DNA of 64,000 bases from Litoditis marina (lineage: Eukaryota; Nematoda; Chromadorea; Rhabditida; Rhabditidae). Positions 24,101 through 33,100 of this stretch are shown here, piece by piece. The DNA lies in the NCBI GenBank assembly GCA_964036275.1, contig OZ038435.1, positions 12,997,634-13,061,633 of the forward strand, given 5' to 3'. Made by a program: the position numbers and the translations under genes. The notes under the pieces were generated by a model. That model was not told the DNA's origin and made no database searches. It was given only the letters and a program-made list of their open reading frames with translations. How positions within the stretch are numbered: position 1 is the stretch's first letter; every line of letters starts with the position of its first letter.

Positions 24101-27100
24101 GACTAGCAAATTAAAGGGGGGGGGGGGGTGGATAAAATTCTGTGATAGAAATACAGCATTGGTTTTTAATCTGTAGTAACAGGGAATTGAAGGGACCGTT
24201 TTCTCGGAGACCTACACCATTTGTTGATGGAGTTAGGCTGTCTTCAGACTTTTTGTGCGATACAAGATACACGATACATGCGCGCTCTAATCATGTGTAT
24301 CGATTGCATTTTTGTAGCGGCGACAGATACATGCGTCACGCGATGTATCTTTCGTGTTCATACTTTTTCTACAGTATCTCGGCGTCAGATACATCATTTT
24401 GAATCGACGATACACTTTTTTTGAAGATTGCGGCCGGCATTCTACACTTCACTCATATTGTGGATACATCTAGGTTTTTTGATTATAAAAGTGATTTTTG
24501 TGAAATTTTTCCAATTGATAGAATGTTCCCCCACACAAAACAGATTGGTATCCGCAAAAAACATTTCATTTTCGCGCGCGACGCGCGCACGCGACGCGTC
24601 AAAATGAGAAAATATGCAGATTTGGGTCAAATTTGTGAACTGTGATTATCGATCATGGAGATTGCGAATGTGGATATCAATTTTATATCACGCACGCGAC
24701 GCGTGCACGCGCCGCGACAAAAATTTAAAAACTCGTAGAATTCAATAAAACTTGGGAACCCGAGGAAATTGATCATTCTGAAGTCAGATGTGAGTTTGGT
24801 ACGAACTTGGGATCAAGCGCGCGCGCAGCACGCGACGCGACAAAAAATTTCAACTTTTGGGCATGAGGATAAATTTTTGGGATTGGGAGTGGTTGGCCAC
24901 GCGGATTAGAAGGTATTACGAGTTTCGGATATATATTCATAACCAGCATGATCGAATACCCCACCCATCCCAATTTCATATGAATCGACTCATTTTGATA
25001 TTCCTGCCGCGTCGCGTGCACGCGCTTCGCGTGAGTGAAATCGAGTATATGGCATGGGGATCGGTAACAATGATCATCAGCGTTTTTGGTTTTCACGATG
25101 TCCAAAGTTTAGCGAAATTCATTCATTTTCACATTTTGTCGCGGCGCGTGCGCGCGTCGCGTGCGATGAGATAGACGTCAATTTGAAGAATACCTATAAA
25201 TATCTATGGAATGAAGAACTTAAAATTGTTTAAAGTTACTTTTGAATTTGAAACTAACAAAATCGAAAAAATGTATCCTGGAACGTTCATACTTTTCTGA
25301 TACATTGGCGCCAAGATACGGATACAAAATGAGACGATACAAATAATTCGAAAATGAATCGTGTATCTGTATCTTGTATCGCACAAAAAGTCTGAAGACA
25401 GCCTTACGCAGACTGTCTGTGTCTCTCTGATCTGCATGTTATTGTTAACCTTGAGCTTTTGGGGCTCAAGATCCTTCAATGCAAATCCCTAATGGTCCGA
25501 AATATCATAACTAGTTATTACAGAAAGTAATATCACAAGTGGAAAGAGTTGTTATAGAAGTTCGAATAGTTACCACGTTGGTAACATATTCTCATACCTT
25601 GGAACAACGAACAAAACACTGTGATACAAAGAGATTCATATACAAAACAAGATTAAAAAGAACATGAAATAAAGTCGTCGAATACTGTGCTGTCGTCACA
25701 TACTGTGCTGTGTCGTCCCGTGGCTCTGTCGTCTTCTTATCTCCTGTCCCGATGGCGCTCCTCCTTCCGAGTCGATCGTATAAACTATACGATTGAGAAA
25801 ACTGTACCTGTGGAAAGTACTAATGCCTAAGATCATGATGATCATGTTATGATAATCATGACATCCCCCCTCATCGAAAGCTGAGTACAACGAAGGAGTT
25901 GGTCCCCAACTCTCGTGAAACGGAAATTAGTGAATGATAAGGTTTGATGTTTAACCTTGGTTTCACGATTTTCAAACACAGCTCTCACGAATCAAACAGT
26001 GAAGTGCTTGAACACAGTGAGGGAAGTTATGGGAGTGTAGGAACTTACTTTGTGAAAGGGTACGTAATTCCAGCTAAGAGTGATATAATAAACTGGGGCA
26101 CGGAGCAAAGTACAGGTTTTCGGGGAGGGTACAAATAACTTTACATGGGGAGTCAAACAGCTCAGGGACGGACAATGTTTTTGTTTGTCAACTTTCCACT
26201 GACTAGTTTTTTTCAGTTCCGATGTTACCTTAAGAAAGATTGATTAGACGAAAAACAAGAGTATGAGCATGTGAACTTCTAAATAGTTATATTGATTAAA
26301 CTACGGGTATGAACAAATTGATTAAAATTTAACTATCTATGGGTATCATTGGTTTCATTTTTTTTAAATTACGAAAAAAAAGGCTTTTTTGGGTTTTCAA
26401 ACCTTTGTTTACTGAAAGGAGATGGAAAGTAGTTGTCTGAAACCTGAAAAAAAAATTCGAGGGGAAGTTATGTTAAGATTTCCTAACCGGAACACGGTCA
26501 TCAATTTGTCTAAAAATGTTCACAATGACCATTCTCACCTTCCATGTTCGAAGTAGATTCTGAGAATTCATTTTGATTCTCATTTGTTGGTTCGTTGGAT
26601 GAAAATGACGAATCATCGTTCCAATATGCGTCTGATGAATTGAACATATTGTACCTATCGGTGAATGAGTATTGGGGATCGAAAGAATTCTCATTGTTGA
26701 GAAACACATTATGAAAGTTTGTGAGCTGATTAGTCGGATACTGGTGGTTCCAATCATCCCAGCTATTTTGTTCGTCATAATTGACATTGGGGTGATCACG
26801 CACATCATTGTCACTCCAGTTATTAAAATAATCATCCTCATGACAATGTGGTGGCTGCCAAGGTGTTTGGTTTTCCGGATTACTTTGGAAATGACTTTCA
26901 TTGTCACCTTGCCAGTGGTTACCATAATGGTTGACGTCCCAGTCAAAGTTTTGGGGAAATGGTGGTTCAAGATTGTAATGGGTGTTGGGAGGAAAACCAT
27001 CATCCGAATCACGAGGTCTGATATCAAGGTAAATTTGTTGGTTTTGGTTTTGGCTTTCAACGTAACAGTCAGGCAAGTCCATCTCGTTTTCGGGCTCGAA

Positions 27101-30100
27101 AGTGTGAGTTTGGATGTGGATGTGATCCTGAATTTCACTTTCAAGCTTCTCAATTTTTGCTTCAATATCGATGTAATTGATTTTTTCGTCACGCTCCAAC
27201 CGCTCAAGTTGTTCTTGGGTTAGAATACGAGATTCTTTTTCGGCCTTCTCAATAGCCTCTTCGAACGTGGTGGGACTTCTGTCCAAACGACGAAGTGTCC
27301 TACGGATGTCAGGTCTGAGGCCACGCAGGAAATAGAAAATTTGATTGGAAATTATTTCTGCGGGGTCTTTACCTTGGTAGGCTACGAGGCATTTTTCTTT
27401 CACTTTTTTAGCAAATCGGCCTACGGTATCTGCCTGTTGGCGAAGGTCAAAAAGTTCTTCACGTGACTTTTCGATCCGAAACTTATTTTTTAATTTCCTA
27501 CATAGTTCGGTGGTGATCTCAGCCCAAGTTAAATTCTGCCGATTGGGTATGGCATCATAATGAACTCGTGCACCGTCGATCATGTATAGAGGTAATAGAA
27601 CTTTGGCATTATCAGTTGGTATGCCGAATGTTTCTAAAACATCCACGAACTTTTCGAGCCAAGTAGCAAATATTTCCTCGTCATCTCCACTGAACTTGCT
27701 AACTCTTGGTTCAAGTATCTTTGCGATTTGGATCGGAGTGATGTTTTGCTGATGGGGTGGTGTCACATGAGGAGAAGGCTGCAGGTTCTGGACCTGTATT
27801 TGCAATGCTTGCAGTTGTTGTGCTGCTTGTTGCGTTGTTAGGGGAGCAGTACCAGTGACAACAGCTGTGCCAGGACCAGCATTGATGCCAGAGAGGGAAA
27901 CTGCTTGAAACATGATACCACTTATTACTATTGAAGGAACTTCGGAGCGAAGTGGTGACACACGCTGGGACGGGGAGGTTGGGATGGGGATCGGGAAAAC
28001 CAACCACTAACGGTGAGATTCCACTTTTTTCGGCGCTGCCTTCTCAAACCCAAAGTTGAAAATTGGAGTTTGGAAATTAGTGCCTAAAATTTTCCGGGAT
28101 GGAGTCGATTCTTTGCTCAGAAAGAGGCTCTGCGTACTGTCAAGACTCGACTTGTGACAATATTTTTCGTCAGGGGCCAACCAATCAGAGATAATGGGAA
28201 TTTAACTTCAATTTTTGGGGTACTATTGAGTGATGGTAAACCACAACAGGTGACTTGAGTTGGATGGTACTAGGTAGTGTTTGAGGAGTGAACGAATTAG
28301 TCAACCGAGGTTTGTAGCAATATCAGCTATCAAAGTTTGATATGTTGACGCTTTGCAACTTTTGTTGGGGTTCTCAATTGGTTTGATCAGAACTCGTTCA
28401 CTTCTATTTTGAGTTTTTTTTGGTGGGAACCGAGAAAAGTGTACAAATCAGATCAGAGATCCGAGTGTACTATCCTAACGCCTTAGTTTTTTTTGAAAGA
28501 TTTTTGGGCACTTTGCGCCAGAAGTCGCAAGAAATTAAGGGGGGGGGGGACACAAAGTGTACAAGATACAATTGGAAAAGTTACCAAACAGTCTGAGGAT
28601 TTCCAATGTGGAGCTCCAGCTGAATGATGGAGATTGTGAGCACAGGAAAGAGGCTCTTCTTGCTAGAAACAAAATTAAATTACTATATTTGAGAATGAAA
28701 ATTGGTGAGTGTAACTATCGAACAAATAATTTCGGAACAGATGTTCACTTTTAGTGGTACCTAGTTGTATATTGGAAACTAAATGAAAGTCAACCGTGAA
28801 AGCAGGGAGGGGAAGTGTTGGCCTTCCGTTGCAATACAGTGCCGTAACAGCTATGATAAAGAGAAAGGTGGGTCGTAATATTCGCAGAGAATGTTTTACG
28901 GCTTAGTAGTATAGGTGGTTATCAACTAGAAACAGTTTAGGGTAGGGTTGTAAAGTGGTTGAAACGCGTGATAGCGGTGCAGTATGCATACCGTTGAGCT
29001 CTTCTCAGACAAGAGTCGAAAGCTATAGTGGGCGATCAGAAACCGTGATATCGGTTCTTGGCCTCAGAATTTCCTATTGTACTTTCCTCTTGGAAAGGGT
29101 GGGGGTTATGAAATGAATACACTACGTGGGGTGAATAACAACTACCGTTAAAATTGATATGATAACCACCGAAAACTGGTTAGACACCTAAATGTAATAC
29201 AAATGAAATGGTATTTACAAAGACTACAGTGTCAAACTAGGGTATTTTATTTCCTTATTTTTTCGGAATGTTCTGGATTGTCCTTCCTTTTCAATTTATG
29301 TGACAAGGATTTGCTAGCTGGACTATCTCTGAACGTTTCCGCAAGGAGTTTTTTTTTGGCAGGGGCAGGATAGCTGTTTTTTCATCCCGACTTATCCTTA
29401 TCGTTGAACACTGTAGTTACAAAATTAGTGGCCGTACAAGGAACGTTCAAAAGATTATTATATTAGTGGGACCCCCGAAAAATCATTTTCAACGTCTGAG
29501 ATCGGAGCTAATATATTGGGTGGGGTCCCCTTAAAGTCCTGGCCGAAATTCTTAGAGTCTTTGCTCTCTTGCCTCTTATGGTGAGTCTGTATCATCAAAT
29601 CCAATACTACGGTTGCGGAACCGCGACTCCCATGATCCGTCTAGAGTGGGGAAACTGTGTCCCAGAACTTGATCAAAGTCATGATCAACTAATACCCTGG
29701 ACCGAATGTATCATGGTCCAGAACAACGTGAGACATCAACGTCTATCACGTGAATAGCATGACTTGTGCACAGTCAGTGGCTACATAGGCGAATAAAATA
29801 ACGGTTCCGCTGATAAATTCTATGAATGCTACATTACTGACGGATAAATATGAGAATGAGAAGAGTATATATGTTTACCCGAATAAAATGTGTGAGCGAC
29901 GATACAGTAACGAGGGATTACATTGGTAGAATACGGAAAGACTGACAGAGTTCGTCCTCATGGTTGAGTGCAGTGAACTTAACTATGTACCCTTAGCCAG
30001 AGAGATAAAATAAGTTGTTATGTTAAGTTGGTTACAAATGCTTTGGGCGTCACCCTCTGTCATGACTTGTTGTAATCTTTTCAAACAATTATACACAAAA

Positions 30101-33100
30101 TGTCTGGAGAGTTCTCCTGACAGATGACTTAACTATTGACCCTTTGCCGTTATAGAACTGTGTTCAATTTACAAATGCATCAGGTGTCATCTTTTTTTTG
30201 TATATTGCGTGTAGGTACAGAAATTTAAAAAAAATACAATTGAGAAATATAGAATGTGAGAGAGCAAAACATCCAAATGATTAATCAGTAATGAAAAATA
30301 TGGGAGGGGTTAGTTTTGGACTAAAAACTAAAAGGTGTAGCGGTTACAGGTTTTCTGAAAGTACGAAAGTTCGAGCCGGGCCTACATGTTAACCTTGAGC
30401 TTTTGGGGCTCAAGATCCTTCAATGCAAATCCCTAATGGTCCGAAATATCATAACTAGTTATTACAGAAAGTAATATCACAAGTGGAAAGAGTTGTTATA
30501 GAAGTTCGAATAGTTACCACGTTGGTAACATATTCTCATACCTTGGAACAACGAACAAAACACTGTGATACAAAGAGATTCATATACAAAACAAGATTAA
30601 AAAGAACATGAAATAAAGTCGTCGAATACTGTGCTGTCGTCACATACTGTGCTGTGTCGTCCCGTGGCTCTGTCGTCTTCTTATCTCCTGTCCCGATGGC
30701 GCTCCTCCTTCCGAGTCGATCGTATAAACTATACGATTGAGAAAACTGTACCTGTGGAAAGTACTAATGCCTAAGATCATGATGATCATGTTATGATAAT
30801 CATGACATTATCTAATTAGACACATTCATTATGGTTGTAACATCAATGTACATTTCCAGACCCGCCACACAGAGGCCCTCCACCTAGTGTTGGGTGCAAT
30901 GCAGCGTCATTTGGAGGATAGTACCCTGCAAATCGCCGGATCCGCCAGTCTTTTCTATATAATCAGGAAGGTGGCAATGAACAGGGACACAAAGAAACAC
31001 GTTGTCAGCGCGCTGTTGAGCGGTTAGTTTCAGTTTTTAAAGGTTTTCTGAAGGAGAAATGTAACAAAATAGTCGTCTAGGGCGATTTTGATGTGTTTAA
31101 AGCTGGGCGAGACGCCAGTTGATCTCAACCGTGAATGATAATACGGTTTACCAAACGAGTTTGAAAGATGAGCAGGTTAGAGGTTAGTGAAATTCATCAG
31201 AGTTCCATGGTTGAACTACTTACCTGAAAGTCATATATTGAGAGTTGTGTAAGTGTAGTCTTGGTTGATTGATTCTGGGATGAATTTTGATAAATTTGAT
31301 GTCGGATTCGTTTCAGGCATGGAAACTCACATGGAAGAGCAGGTGATGGTGCGAAACTGCTGTCTCTCGCTCTGCCAGTTCGAGATCCCACAGGAAATAC
31401 TCTTCGACTACAGGTTAGGGTCATTAGGGGCAATATGTTAAGGTTATTAGGGGCAATATGTTAAGGTCATGGTTGTATACTCGATTTCACACGTACGTGG
31501 ACCCTTTATGTGAAAACGAAGTATGCGTATCTTGCACCGCACTGTCTGTTTCCCCGCACGAATGCTGTACAGCCTTGCCCATTTGTTGCAAGATACCTGC
31601 CTCCCTTCAGCCTCCTCCAGTATAAATTCTATTGGAAAACAACGTAGTTGAGTCTTAAGCGATAGTTAAACGCTCAAGAAGTTATCTACTCAACCTATTG
31701 TTCGGAATAGTATAAGTTCAGAATAGTATGATTTGTTTTTGTTCGTTCTAACTTTCATTGTATTTGCAGTCGTCTAGCCGTATTGTTGGTAACCGTGCTC
31801 CAGCACCACAACGCGGACAGTCTGACCCAGCGAATAGTCGTCTTTCTATTGAATTCGATGGCCTGTCACGTGGAGGGAGATCAGAAGGTTCAAGTGGGCA
31901 GCTTCGGAGCTATCGAGGTCAGTATCGATTGGTTTCTTCGTTTTATAATAGATTAAAATATGTAAACGCTCTTACACGAAACTGCTGCTACAAAGATCTG
32001 TGACATGTAAGATGAACACCGCCTCGTAACGAAGCGACGTGAACCAATAAATATGAAATATGAAACGCTCAGATGAGCTATCGATAGTAGTAAAATGAGA
32101 TGTTTTTGTAATTGGTTATTGTTCAAGTAAAAGTTGGGTAGTTTTTTTGCATTTGAAGAGATGCTGTGTTTGGTTGTTTTTCCGTGACCTCTGGGAAAAT
32201 CAATAACGCGATATTTGTCATTGCAGATGATTCTCGACCAGATCCGTCGCAAACTCCATTCGAATGTCTGTGATGACGTCATGGAAGTCGGATGGAGTTT
32301 CCTGTGGAATATCACCGGTACCTTAGATTACAAGTTTTCAATTACATTGTTACAAGTTTAAACCCATTTTCGAATATCTGCACTTTCAAAACGTGCTTAT
32401 CGATCGGGCTTTCGTTGCTTTCTGAGCGAAGTAACTATTCGATTCATAATTCAATAATGGGCTTCGAAAAATTTCCATGTTTGAAAGGAGGTCTTTGTGC
32501 TATATGCTATTTTTGCAGTTTTTTCCCGAAAATTTTGTTGATTATGGGTGAAACTGTTAAATGTTCTTGAGAAGTGTATTAGAAACAACCGTGTGACTTT
32601 CAGACGAGACGCCCGTCAACTGTGAGCGATTCCTCAACGCGGACGGGCTGTCGCTGTTCCAGAAGTGCTTCAACGCATTCACCAATGAGAGGTTGGTCGT
32701 TCCGTTGGCATCTATTCACTTAGATAACCAAAATTCTAGATAAATACCTCCCTTTTTGACGAAACTAGTGAAAAACTCGGCTACGTATGATGGAGAACCA
32801 TAGAATCAGCCTATCAAATCGAAACTGTTGATTTTCAAAGATTAGTACCAGTTTGGGCTAAGCCTTACTTATTACTTGCTGGTACCAATCAAACTTACTG
32901 CGACTTTGTTAGATTCTTCATTGAATCACCCGCTTTTCTTTCAAAACGGGATTTTGAACTACCCTAATTTCACCAATAGCCGCACTTTACTGGTAAAAAG
33001 TTTATATTTCACCCTGTTTTGTAGTTTGATCACCCAAATAAAACACCCGAATTTCAATCAATTCTTGTGGGCAACAAATTCACCTTACGTATGGTACCAA

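Larger units (their letters stand above)
25443..30807 (-). mobile_element. Complete non-autonomous LTR retrotransposon (gag only)
   Basis: Two direct 421-bp repeats bound the element, begin TG and end CA, and read as identical base for base. The bases TTAT at 25439-25442 and 30808-30811 are a 4-bp target duplication. A purine tract beside the left LTR and the antisense gag ORF both orient the element on the minus strand, so the right LTR is 5'. The interior has a ~2.4-kb leader, gag, and ~0.65 kb after gag. No protease, reverse transcriptase, RNase H or integrase frame exists on either strand. The lack of LTR divergence implies a recent insertion. Mobility would need enzymes from a related element elsewhere. 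Confidence 0.92.

Noticed and set aside
26473..27207. 244-residue minus-strand frame overlapping gag
   Set aside because: It is the second frame of the gag C-terminal region, with composition dominated by T, I and K; the other frame has the recognisable Gag helices.
26672..27223. 183-residue plus-strand frame opposite gag
   Set aside because: It is an antisense shadow of the gag frame, rich in Ile and Val with no domain features.
28557..28754. Plus-strand 65-residue frame within the LTR element
   Set aside because: Opposite to the element's coding strand, short, with no recognisable motif; I looked for reverse transcriptase or integrase motifs and found none.
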